From assembly GCA_007695245.1 (NCBI GenBank), contig REEE01000210.1, forward strand, positions 1-37,428: a DNA stretch of 37,428 nt. Reading direction: 5' to 3'. Below the pieces are notes generated by a model. It saw nothing but the letters and a program-made list of their open reading frames with translations, was not told the DNA's origin and did not search any database. The translations under genes and the position numbers were made by a program. Positions 7,935 through 17,200 of this stretch are shown piece after piece; positions within the stretch are counted from its first letter, which is position 1; the number at the start of each line of letters is the position of its first letter. Origin of the DNA: Candidatus Competibacteraceae bacterium (GTDB taxonomy: Bacteria > Pseudomonadota > Gammaproteobacteria > Competibacterales > Competibacteraceae).

Positions 7935-9203
7935 ATGACCGACGAATCTTCGGCATCCCCGGCACCTCCGCCGGACCGCTGGCTGACCATCGACCTCGCG
8001 CGCCCCGCCCTGGAACGGGCCGTACGCCGCCTGGCCCGCGGCGCGCGCGAGGTCGAACTCAGCGCCGGAACCGCCCGAGACGTCGACGCATTACACGTGC
8101 TGGTCGCCGATGACCGCAAGCCAGCCCTCACCACCGGTCGCCTGCGCCTCACCCTCCGGCGTCGGGACGCGGACGCCGGCGCCGCCGACGCGGCGAAACG
8201 CGACCCGATTACCTGTTACATCGATGACCGGGGCGAACTCTTTACTCGCCATCCTGAGGTGGCCCGGATTCGGGTGATCGGAGCCGGCCTGCATCAAACC
8301 CCTCCGGCGAATTCCGACGCGTCGAATGCTTCCAACCGGTGGTCCCGGATCGCCGGCGCGCTGGGTGCCACGATCCACGCACGGCTGCGGGCGACTCGCT
8401 TCGCCGTCGTCGGTTGCGGCCGCACCGGCAGCCTGGTCGCCTCGACGCTCGCCCGCATGGGCGTCGCCGACCTGACCCTGATCGATCCGGATGGAGTGGA
8501 ACTCCACAACCTCGACGCCATGGACGGCGTGCATTACACGGACCTCGGTCGGACCAAGGTCCACGCCCTGGCCGACCACCTGCGCCTGTTCGCCTGCGGC
8601 GTGCCCCATCCGCTCCCCCAGGCGGTCACCACCAGCACCGCGATCGCCGCGCTGCGCGCCACGGATTTCGTCTGCTGCTGCGTCGACGAGGCCATCGCCC
8701 GGCTCGCCACCACCGCGCTGGCCACGCTCTTCCTGAAGCCTCTGCTCGACATTGGCGTGGGGATTCGCCGGACCGACGGCCGGCTGGACCGGGCGGCCGA
8801 CGTGCGTCTCATCCTCCCCGGCGAACGCCGCTGCCTGTTCTGTTTCGGCGGCATCGCGGAGCGCGAGCGGATGCTTCCTCTGATCGGCGGCGAACCCGCC
8901 CCGGCGGACTGGCGGGCAAGACGCGCGGGCAGCCTGCGTTCGCTCAATCAGATCGCGGCTCATTTGGGCGTGGGCATGATCGAGGACCTCGCGGCGGAGC
9001 GCCTGGACCATTCCCAGTGGTTGCGTCTTCGTTATGCGGGAGCGCTCCCCGGCATCGAGCCGCTGACCGCCGACCCCGATCCCGAATGCCCGATCTGCGC
9101 CCTGGCCGGCAACGGCGACGCCGGCCTGCTCCACTTCTCGACGACGATGCGCGCCGCGGTGCGCAGGGAAACACGCATCCACCCCCCGGACCGAGAGGGA
9201 TGA
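7935..9203 (+). CDS. ThiF/MoeB/E1-like adenylyltransferase
   Basis: 422 residues. The first 140 are a divergent domain with no JAB (HxH) motif. A ThiF-type Rossmann domain follows: VVGCGRTGS (glycine motif from G160), LTLIDPDGVELHNL, a conserved lysine in GRTKV, and VCCCVDEAIAR, which holds the aspartate that usually coordinates ATP-magnesium. Two CxxC pairs (C300/C303 in CLFC, C385/C388 in CPIC) should bind structural zinc. Family members adenylate the C-terminal glycine of a ubiquitin-like protein or a peptide. The segment after the NL of HNL reads DAMDG, where MoeB has QRQ, so the arginine normally placed there is absent. No E2 or Gly-Gly partner is visible nearby. The substrate is unknown. 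Confidence 0.88.
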   Translation: MTDESSASPAPPPDRWLTIDLARPALERAVRRLARGAREVELSAGTARDVDALHVLVADDRKPALTTGRLRLTLRRRDADAGAADAAKRDPITCYIDDRGELFTRHPEVARIRVIGAGLHQTPPANSDASNASNRWSRIAGALGATIHARLRATRFAVVGCGRTGSLVASTLARMGVADLTLIDPDGVELHNLDAMDGVHYTDLGRTKVHALADHLRLFACGVPHPLPQAVTTSTAIAALRATDFVCCCVDEAIARLATTALATLFLKPLLDIGVGIRRTDGRLDRAADVRLILPGERRCLFCFGGIAERERMLPLIGGEPAPADWRARRAGSLRSLNQIAAHLGVGMIEDLAAERLDHSQWLRLRYAGALPGIEPLTADPDPECPICALAGNGDAGLLHFSTTMRAAVRRETRIHPPDREG

Positions 9204-9398
9204 TCCCGTGCGCCTGGGTTCAGTCGCCTCGATCGCGCGCGACGTTGCTGGATCGGGCGCGGCCTTAGGCCCTCACCCTGCGAAAACCCTGGCCTGAGAA
9301 CAGGCGCAGACTGTGCGCCAGAAACGGCTGACGTCGTCCGGGAACGCCGCAACGCCGGTCAGATTCCCTGCTTGAATCCCGATCCTTGAGGAAGCGCC

Positions 9399-12230
9399 AT
9401 GAACGGCCCAAATTTTTTCCAGCACGAGCCCGCGAATCCGTCGGGCGCCTGCCACTTCACCGCGGAAGGTATCGTGGCGCCCATCCGTATCGCCCTGAAG
9501 AGCCCCATCTCCACTTTGGCTTATGCGATGGCGGCGCGGCTGGAACAGGATCTGGCGGCGCGGGTGACGGTTCATCTGGAAGATTCCGGTTTTGGGGTAT
9601 CCCACCGACCGGAGTTGCCGGCCGCGGTTGTGTCTCGCCTGCTTTCATCGCTGAACCCCTTTCGACTCGAGGTGGAACATCCTTTGCCACCAGACACCGA
9701 AGCCGCAAGCGATATGATCGTGCGTCTGGGATGGGGTGGCGGCGCCCCATTGCCTTCGATCCGCTGGTTTTCGCCGACCCCCGACTTTGGCCGTTCGCTT
9801 CTACAGCCCTTGGCCGATCTCGGGTTCAACACCCTGTTTCAAGGAAAAATGTGTTATGACTTCAACATAATGGTTTTCGGAAACCACCTGCATCCCTTTA
9901 CTCGTGGCATCCTTCCCTGGGTGCTGCGCCAACAGGGTATCGAGGTCGCGGTCTTTTCCGAAGACATGCGGGACGACCATGAAGTCGCGCTGATCCTCGC
10001 CGACCCCACCGCAACCTCGGCCGACGATCTGTTCGATCTGGAATTGCGTTGCGATGACCCATCCGTTGCCCTGGACTGGGCCGATCGGGGTTTGGCGGGC
10101 TATCGAACTGCTTCCGGACGCAAGTTCCCCAAGCCCATGTTTCTTCTCGATCTGGGTCCATTGGCGATCCCCCGGTTTCATTTAGCCCGGCTTGCGCTGG
10201 AGCGCGCGTTATTGGAGCGGCTGACGGCGCTGGGCGTCGACCCACACGCCCACCCGTTACGGATTCGCGCAAAGAAAAAAAAGGCCCTGGAACCGTACCG
10301 GGCGCGGGTGGTCGCGCATCTCCCGATCGCCGCCTGGAAGGCCGGTCGGTTGCGACCCTATGCCAAAGAGCATCCCGAACGCTTCGATGTCATCGTCCGC
10401 ACCGACGAACCGGCAAGCTGCGCCGACTTCGTTGCCGAATTACGGGCCAATGGTTACCGGGTGATCGAAGAGCCGATCGCCTCGGTCGCGCAGGCCCAAT
10501 CGGGGTTCGCGATCGCCTGGGGGAGCGCCGCGCGTTCCGCACGACACCAGATGCAGATCAAGCACCTGTCGTTAGCGCTCGACAAGAAGATTCGCGCGCC
10601 CTTCAGCCTCAAGCACCAGCAAGATGCGGACTCTGGACCGAACGTCCACATTCACCTGCCTTTCGCCCTGGCCGCCTCGGGGCGCCTGGATCATCTGGCT
10701 GGAAAGGGTTTTGATCTAAGAATCCATTTTTTCAAAAGCAAGGACGGCTGGGAGGAGTTGATCGCGGCCTTGCGGGCAATGGGCTTCAATCAGACGGAAG
10801 TCAGGGAGGGGTTCGAGCCCGACCTGCCCAGCAGCGGCAACAATCATCTTGAATTCGGCGGCGCCCCATTGCGTTTGGTGGAATACATTCAGTCCCTGGT
10901 CCAAAAAGAAGGCATTCCGGATCTGATCCTCGATAAACGCTGGCCCGATATGGATAATGACCTGTGGGTTTTCCTGCGCGAGCATCCCAAAATGGTGGAG
11001 GCCAGTTCCGTCGCCACTCAGGGGGCAATTCAGGGGACGAATCGGTGGACGACCGATGACGCCGCGGCCACGCTGGCCGCTTCCGATCTTTGGGTGGAAC
11101 CCGAGGACTGGAATGCCGTCGTTCCCCTGAGACTCGTCGATGGCTCCACCGTGACCTTGGGCGAGTGGGCGCTCCCGCGACGCAGCGACGTGCCCGCCGC
11201 TTGCCCGTGGGCGCCCGACCCGCCGGCGGACGGCTACTGCCTGGATGCGCCGACGCTGGCAACCCTGGAATTTCTCGCCGGCGCGGTGGCCTTGCGCGAA
11301 CCGGCCTTGTTGGAAGGCTATACCGCGACGAGCAAAACCAGCGCGGTTTTATATCTTGCCGCCTTGCTGGGGCAACCCGTGCTGCGTTTGAATCTCAACG
11401 GCATGACCGATACCCAGGAACTGATCGGCAAACCCTGGCCCGCCGAAGGGGGCGGATGGCGCTGGCAGGATGGCGCGGCGCCAATCGCCTTGCGCGAGGG
11501 GTATTGGCTCTTGCTGGACGAAGTCAATCTCGCGCCACCCCAGATTCTGGAGCGTTTGAATTCGCTATTGGAACGGCAACCCACCCTGATGATGAGCGAG
11601 CACGATGGACGCCGGATCGCGGGGACCGCGGCGCATCCGGCGTTCCGGGTATTTGCGACCATGAATCCGGCTGAATTTTCCGGGCGCAACCTGCTGTCGC
11701 CGGCCTGGCGGGATCGGTTTCTGGCCTATCGACACTGCCCGGTCGCGGGGGAACGTGAATACTGGGAGCTGTTGACCTACCTGATCTACGGCGAGCAGCC
11801 CGCCGTGCGCTGGCGACAAGCCTGGGTTCAGGCGGAGGCCTCGGCATCCCCGCCGTTTGCCGACCTGCGGGCTCTGCCCCAACTGCGTTGGCGCTTGCGC
11901 AACTGGGCGCGATTCCATGCCTCCATGACCCATCTCACCGGGCAGGACGGCGCGCGGTCCGCCCAATTAGCGGTGCGCCGCAAGGAAAAGCCGGTGTTCA
12001 GTCGTCGCGGTCTGGGGGCGGCCCTGGGGTATTTGCAGCGCTGCATCCAGGATAACCCGGCCTGGACCGCGGCCCCCGAGGCCCTGTTTGCTCGCCTGCT
12101 GGAGCGTTACTACCTCAGTCGGATGGCCAGCGCCGAAGATCGGGACACGGTTCGGCAACTGGCGGTGGCGACCGAACTGGGGGCGGTGGCGATGGTGGCC
12201 CCGGAAACCGCCATGGAGGTTCCGGGCTGA
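9399..12230 (+). CDS. MoxR-type AAA+ ATPase with a large N-terminal region
   Basis: A 943-residue protein with a GAGGA ribosome site 6 bases before its ATG. Residues 1-600 are an uncharacterised mixed region with some similarly built segments. From about 605 a AAA_5/MoxR-type ATPase begins. Walker A reads GYTATSKT (lysine K646), so the glycine usually found before the lysine is a serine. Walker B is intact: LLLDEVNLAP with D707 and E708. Sensor 1 (VFATMNP) and the arginine-finger region (LSPAWRDRF) are present. MoxR ATPases act as chaperones with vWA partners, and the next gene encodes one. The family fits the MoxR component of MoxR-vWA-beta-propeller systems. Whether the altered Walker A still hydrolyses ATP is open. 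Confidence 0.88.
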   Translation: MNGPNFFQHEPANPSGACHFTAEGIVAPIRIALKSPISTLAYAMAARLEQDLAARVTVHLEDSGFGVSHRPELPAAVVSRLLSSLNPFRLEVEHPLPPDTEAASDMIVRLGWGGGAPLPSIRWFSPTPDFGRSLLQPLADLGFNTLFQGKMCYDFNIMVFGNHLHPFTRGILPWVLRQQGIEVAVFSEDMRDDHEVALILADPTATSADDLFDLELRCDDPSVALDWADRGLAGYRTASGRKFPKPMFLLDLGPLAIPRFHLARLALERALLERLTALGVDPHAHPLRIRAKKKKALEPYRARVVAHLPIAAWKAGRLRPYAKEHPERFDVIVRTDEPASCADFVAELRANGYRVIEEPIASVAQAQSGFAIAWGSAARSARHQMQIKHLSLALDKKIRAPFSLKHQQDADSGPNVHIHLPFALAASGRLDHLAGKGFDLRIHFFKSKDGWEELIAALRAMGFNQTEVREGFEPDLPSSGNNHLEFGGAPLRLVEYIQSLVQKEGIPDLILDKRWPDMDNDLWVFLREHPKMVEASSVATQGAIQGTNRWTTDDAAATLAASDLWVEPEDWNAVVPLRLVDGSTVTLGEWALPRRSDVPAACPWAPDPPADGYCLDAPTLATLEFLAGAVALREPALLEGYTATSKTSAVLYLAALLGQPVLRLNLNGMTDTQELIGKPWPAEGGGWRWQDGAAPIALREGYWLLLDEVNLAPPQILERLNSLLERQPTLMMSEHDGRRIAGTAAHPAFRVFATMNPAEFSGRNLLSPAWRDRFLAYRHCPVAGEREYWELLTYLIYGEQPAVRWRQAWVQAEASASPPFADLRALPQLRWRLRNWARFHASMTHLTGQDGARSAQLAVRRKEKPVFSRRGLGAALGYLQRCIQDNPAWTAAPEALFARLLERYYLSRMASAEDRDTVRQLAVATELGAVAMVAPETAMEVPG

Positions 12231-12289
12231 GCGGAAGGCGTCGCGATCCGCTCCCCCCGGAGAGCTCTCGACCGCGGAGGTATTCAGAG

Positions 12290-14158
12290 ATGCAACGAGA
12301 CCCAGGCCAACCCATGGAAAATTCCCGCCGACCTTCTCCCCTGTCCGGGCGGCGGGCGACGCAACGCCTTTTGGCCCTGGCCGCCGGCCTGGCGCAAGAC
12401 TCCGGGATCCGGATTGCGGTGCGGGATGCGCCAACCTGGTCTTGGGATCCGCAACAGCACGTCCTGGTCGTCGCCCGGGATACGCTGGATCAGCTGGGAC
12501 CCGCGCAATGCGCGGGTCTGGTGGCTCATGAAATCGGGCATTGCCTGGTCTCGCGCTATCATCGGTTCGATCGCTCCGAGTGGCCCACCTGGCTGGGTTC
12601 CGAGCTGATGAACGCCCTGGAGGAATCCCGCGCCGAGGGCTTTATCAGCGCCCGTTTCCCAGGGGTTCGCGCGTGGCTGGAATCGTTGAACGAGCGGGAG
12701 GATCCGGCGTTTTCGCCCGATCTACCCTGGATTGCGCTGTTTGCCCTCGCCTGCGTGGTCGAGCCGCGCCATCACTGGGTGCCCTTGCCCCATCCGTTGC
12801 CGGCGGAGGTGCAAGACGCTCTCACCGCCACCCGGACCGCCCGGCGCCGCTACATGCGGACCGTGCCGAAGCCGGACTGGTCCCTCGATGACCGAGTCCC
12901 GATCCCCCACCACGACCTCCCCGCGGACCCGCCAGCGAACGCACCCACCACGACCCCGCGGGAGCGGGTCGTGCTGGCCCACGCCTGGCAAGCCTATCTC
13001 CTGGCCCGGCGGACGATCTTGCCGGTGGCCATGCGTCTCTATCAGCAAGATGTGGATCATCTCGCGCGGGGACTGGCTTCGAATCCGACCTGGATTCCGC
13101 TGGCCCAGCAGGCGTTGGCTCTGGGGATTCAGCCCCTGATCTGGACGATCGTCCAGTTGGGCTTGCGGCAGGGACGCGCCACCCCGGCACCACAACCGGC
13201 GGCCGATGCCTTGATGCGCTTGAGCGTCGCTTTGCTCGAGCGTTCCACCATTACCGACCCGCCGGCGGTCGCGACGACGCCCGGCTCCAGCCCGCCGGCG
13301 GCCGCCCGAGCGACCGTGGCCCCTCGCCCGTCCCCGGTCCCTGAATCGGGCTTCGCGCCTGCCACCGGATACCCCGGTCCGATGGATTACCGCGAGCTCC
13401 TGGATCGGCATCTGGTCCATATCGACCACCTGGTCCACCGGATCGAGGCCATCCTCGAACCCCAGCGCAACCCGGCGCTCCAGGCGGGGTTTGCCTCCGG
13501 AACTCACCTGAATCTGCGCCATGCCATGGCCTGTGAGTTCGATCCACGCGAATACACCCGTTTGTGGATGCGGCGGTCCCTGCCACAGGCTCATGATCTG
13601 ACGGCGTTTTTGTTGGTGGATCTGTCCGGAAGCATGGCCCGCGCGAACCGAATCGAGGCCGCGACGGTCGGCTTGCTGATCCTGGCCGAAGTGCTGGAGC
13701 GGATTCCCAACGTTCGTTGGGCCGCGGCGGGATTTCAAGATGAAATCATCCCCATCGCGGACTTCCATGAGGGGCTGACGGCCGCCGTACAGCGGCGTTT
13801 CGAACACCTGCGCGGTGAGGTCCACGGCAGGAATCCCGGAGGCCACAACCAGCCCTCATACAATGACGATGGCCCCGCGGTACGGCATGCCACCCGCCGC
13901 CTGCTCGAACGCCCGTCCACCCGCCATTTACTGATCGCGATCAGCGACGGCCTCCCCGAAGGACGGCATTCCACCGAGGAGGATTTGCGTCAGGCGATCC
14001 GGGAAGCCAGCCAGGCGGACGTCCAGGTGGTCGGCGTGGGAATCGGGGAACACACGGATCACGTGGCCAACTTCTACCCGCATCATCTGGCCAGGGTGCC
14101 CATCGACGATTTCCCAAGGCGAATGGCCGCCATGATCGAGCGTTTGCTCCTGCCCTAG
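12290..14158 (+). CDS. CobT-like vWA protein with N-terminal HExxH metalloprotease-like domain
   Basis: 622 residues; GGAGG lies 9 bases before the ATG at 12290. Near the N-terminus, GLVAHEIGHCL provides a zincin-type HEIGH (80-84), followed by NALEESRAE, where a glutamate could be the third zinc ligand. This pairing is common in CobT-like vWA proteins. The middle, about 200-360, is helical with a Pro/Ala-rich linker near 330. The C-terminal vWA domain has a full MIDAS: VDLSGSM with D444, S446 and S448, then AISDGLPEG and VVGVGIGE. vWA proteins of this class are obligate partners of MoxR-type ATPases, and the ATPase gene is directly upstream. It could clip or hold a substrate remodelled by the ATPase; peptidase activity is not shown by sequence alone. 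Confidence 0.9.
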   Translation: MQRDPGQPMENSRRPSPLSGRRATQRLLALAAGLAQDSGIRIAVRDAPTWSWDPQQHVLVVARDTLDQLGPAQCAGLVAHEIGHCLVSRYHRFDRSEWPTWLGSELMNALEESRAEGFISARFPGVRAWLESLNEREDPAFSPDLPWIALFALACVVEPRHHWVPLPHPLPAEVQDALTATRTARRRYMRTVPKPDWSLDDRVPIPHHDLPADPPANAPTTTPRERVVLAHAWQAYLLARRTILPVAMRLYQQDVDHLARGLASNPTWIPLAQQALALGIQPLIWTIVQLGLRQGRATPAPQPAADALMRLSVALLERSTITDPPAVATTPGSSPPAAARATVAPRPSPVPESGFAPATGYPGPMDYRELLDRHLVHIDHLVHRIEAILEPQRNPALQAGFASGTHLNLRHAMACEFDPREYTRLWMRRSLPQAHDLTAFLLVDLSGSMARANRIEAATVGLLILAEVLERIPNVRWAAAGFQDEIIPIADFHEGLTAAVQRRFEHLRGEVHGRNPGGHNQPSYNDDGPAVRHATRRLLERPSTRHLLIAISDGLPEGRHSTEEDLRQAIREASQADVQVVGVGIGEHTDHVANFYPHHLARVPIDDFPRRMAAMIERLLLP

Positions 14159-14243
14159 ACGACCTTCCTGGTTCCAGGACTTGCGCTCCTGAACGCAGGC
14201 CTGGCACCAGAATTTCAAGGAACCACAGACCCGGTACAGCCCT

Positions 14244-17200
14244 GTGAAGTCCATGAATCTCACCCAGGTGCTGATCTCGGCATCCATCCATCCCGATGGA
14301 ACACTCGGGCGGGTGGAGGGATTAGGCGAGAAACTCAATGCGCTCATGGGAACCCGCTGGCCCGCCCGGATCCACACCCTGGTCGTGGCGAGACAACAAG
14401 CCTTGGGCTCCCAGTGGAATCCCTGGCTGCACGATCGGCTGGGGATTCGCCTCATCGAAGCGGAAACCCTGGATGAGGCCCTGGCTCTGCTCCAACGGCG
14501 CCTCGGCGAGTTGGAAGCGGCGTCGCCGTGGGGTTCCCCGGCGAACGCCATCCCGGTTCCACCGCCGGCCCGCGCGATCAATCGACCATGGTTGAAACAG
14601 TCGTTGCGGGCCGCCCAGCGGACCTTGATCCAACGCGCCCCCAAAGGCGAACTGGCCCGAGGATATATCTGGGTGCTGGGCGCCGCCGGTTCGGGAAAAA
14701 GCGCGCTGTTGGCGGATTTCGTGACCGAGGAGAGACGACGCGGCCTGGAGTCTCGCTGCGCGGCGTTTCATTTCATCCGACGCAAGCATCTGGCGGCGGA
14801 CGACCCGGCGCGCTTCTTACCAGAGTTGACGCGGCAACTGTACGTCTTCCGGGGCCTGGAGCCTCCTCCATACGCGGTGAATCTGGATCCCAAGCCGATG
14901 TTCGAACGCGGCCTGGCCGAGGCGGCTCGTGGCCTGGAGCGCCCGGTGGTCATCGTCATCGATGCCCTGGACGAATCGTTTGGTGAAGGGGGCCGGTTCG
15001 CGCGGGTCGGAGCGAACACCGTTTTACCAGACCCGGCGGCCTTGCCTCCAGGAATCATTCTTTTGGTCGGCTCCCGTCTGGACGAGCATGATCTTGCCGC
15101 GTCTTCTCCAGGCCCCATGGTAGAGGTGCGCATCGGCGGGCCGCAAGCCGAGCAGGATATTGTCCGTTACATCGAAAAACTCAACCAACAATTGGCCCTG
15201 GCCCTCGAACCCGAACTGCGCCGGGCCATCGCCCGGCGGGTTCGAGATAATTTCATGTTGGTCACCGAATTATTCCGGCGAGCCGGCGCCGCCAGCGCCG
15301 CCGAGGTTGAGTCCTGGTATCGGGATGTTTGTCTCTGGCGCAGCGATCCGGAACGGATTCCCTCCGATCCGATCCGCTATATGGAGATGGAATGGACGAG
15401 GCTGGTCGAGGCCTGTTGGTCCCAGACCCCAGCGGAGACGCGTTTCGAGGCCGAACGATGGCTGTTGGCTGTATTGGGGCTCGTCTGCTTCGCGCGCCGG
15501 GCGCTGTCCCCAGATGAACTGGAGGCCATCGTCGATACCCTGCGGGAACCCGAGTCCCCCGTGCCTGGATGCTCTCGACCCGTGCGCCTGGGCGGCCGAC
15601 GCGACAATCTTCGCGGTCTGGATCGCGCGCTTTATCTGGTGCGCCTGGCGCGGGCCTTTCTTGAGGTGGATGCGCCAGATCGCGGGATCAGCGCGCGTAA
15701 TCCGACCTTTGAGGAGTTTATCGCCGACAAATTGGCGGCGCGGTCCTGGGGCATGGATTTCCATCAGATCCTCGCCTGGGGAGCCAGTTTCCATTCTCAC
15801 CCACACATGGGCCGCCTGTTGCGGGCCTACGGTTTGCAGGCGCTGCCCTGGCATCTGTTCCACGCCGGCCAGGAGCGATGTGCGTTGCGGGTACTTTGTC
15901 AGCCGGAGTACTTGCAGGCGGCCTACCATCATTATGGTTCTCAAACCCTAACGCTCTGGGAAGAATTGTTCGCCGACTTCGAGCGATGCTTGACCGGTAC
16001 ACCGCACGGGCGACAAGCGGCGGTGTTGTGGCGTTGTCTGGCGCACCATGACGCCGATTTCGCGCTTGGCAACCTGCGCGTGGATGTGACTTTGTACAAT
16101 GACTTGGGTGGCGTACCCGAGGCGGCCCACTCTTGGCGTCAGAAACCCGATCGTCCAACCGGCAGGCCGGCCATCCTCCGCGCGCTTCCCGCGCAACCCG
16201 GGGTCTTTGTACGCCGGCGCTTTTTCCCCGACAAGTTTATTCCCGACCGGTCCGGAATTCCTTGGATCCTGGAAAAGCGCTTTCCCACCAACCGGGAGGT
16301 CGCGCTGCTCGCGCTGTCCCGTTGCGGGCGCTGGATCGCCGTGCCGGAGCAGCGTCACATCGTCCTGCTGCGGCAGGACCCCGCGGGTCGGACGTGGCTG
16401 GAAGCGACCCGTATTCCGAATCTTGGCGATGATTGCCACACTCGTGTGTCGCTGTCGGCGCCCAATCCCGCGAACGGGCAAGTGGATTTGGTCGTCGCGG
16501 GTCCGCGGGCCTTGGCGGTCTGGACCTTGGTGGAAGCGGGTCCGCCCATCTGGCGTTGCTCGGTGGAGAGCCCCACGACGCGACCCTCGCTGCTGGCCTT
16601 GTCACCGCGGTGCCGGGATGGAGGCTATTGGGTGGCGCTGCGGGATGAAAATCACGCCGTTTGGTTGACGCGGGTGGATGCGCATCAGGATGATCCACAA
16701 CCGCCTTGGCGCTGGTCCGTGGCGGCCGCCGAGGTCCGCGATCTGATCTTTTCCGAATGCGATGCGTGGGGACGGTTTTTCATGGCCGTGGCCCGATTCG
16801 ATCGCCTTCTGTCCGTGTCGCCGTTCGCGGCGTCGGGCGACATCGGGGAACCGATTGTTTTGCGCGAACCGGATCCGGGCTGTTCCAGAGTCGATAAATT
16901 CAGGTTTTCGGCACCGGACGCGCGGGGGCGTTTTTGGTTGGCGGGCGTCGGGATGGGGGGGCCGAGCCTCTGGCGTCTTACTGGGCCGAGCGCTGGCGCC
17001 GCCCCGCTGGTAGAGCCTCACGCGGTTCCCCTCGAAGGCCAATCGTGGTTGGGGCACTGGGACGTCCGCATATCGCCGCGCACGGAGACCGACGCGGTAT
17101 GGATGGCTATTTTCAATCCATTCGGAACCGCGGCCATCGGGCGCTTGGAGCCCGACGGGCGCATGCAGTCCTGGGAATGGGACCATTTTTCGGAGACCTG

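Noticed and set aside
7935-8350. JAB isopeptidase or E2 domain at the N-terminus of the ThiF-like protein
   Set aside because: No HxH...D motif and no E2-type cysteine context could be seen.
7935-9203. CBASS-type E1/E2 ancillary system
   Set aside because: No cyclic-nucleotide synthase, E2 domain or JAB gene in the window.
9303-9319. GGCGCA-GACTG-TGCGCC hairpin as a terminator before the MoxR-type gene
   Set aside because: Six-base stem with no T-tract; short palindromes are expected by chance in GC-rich DNA.
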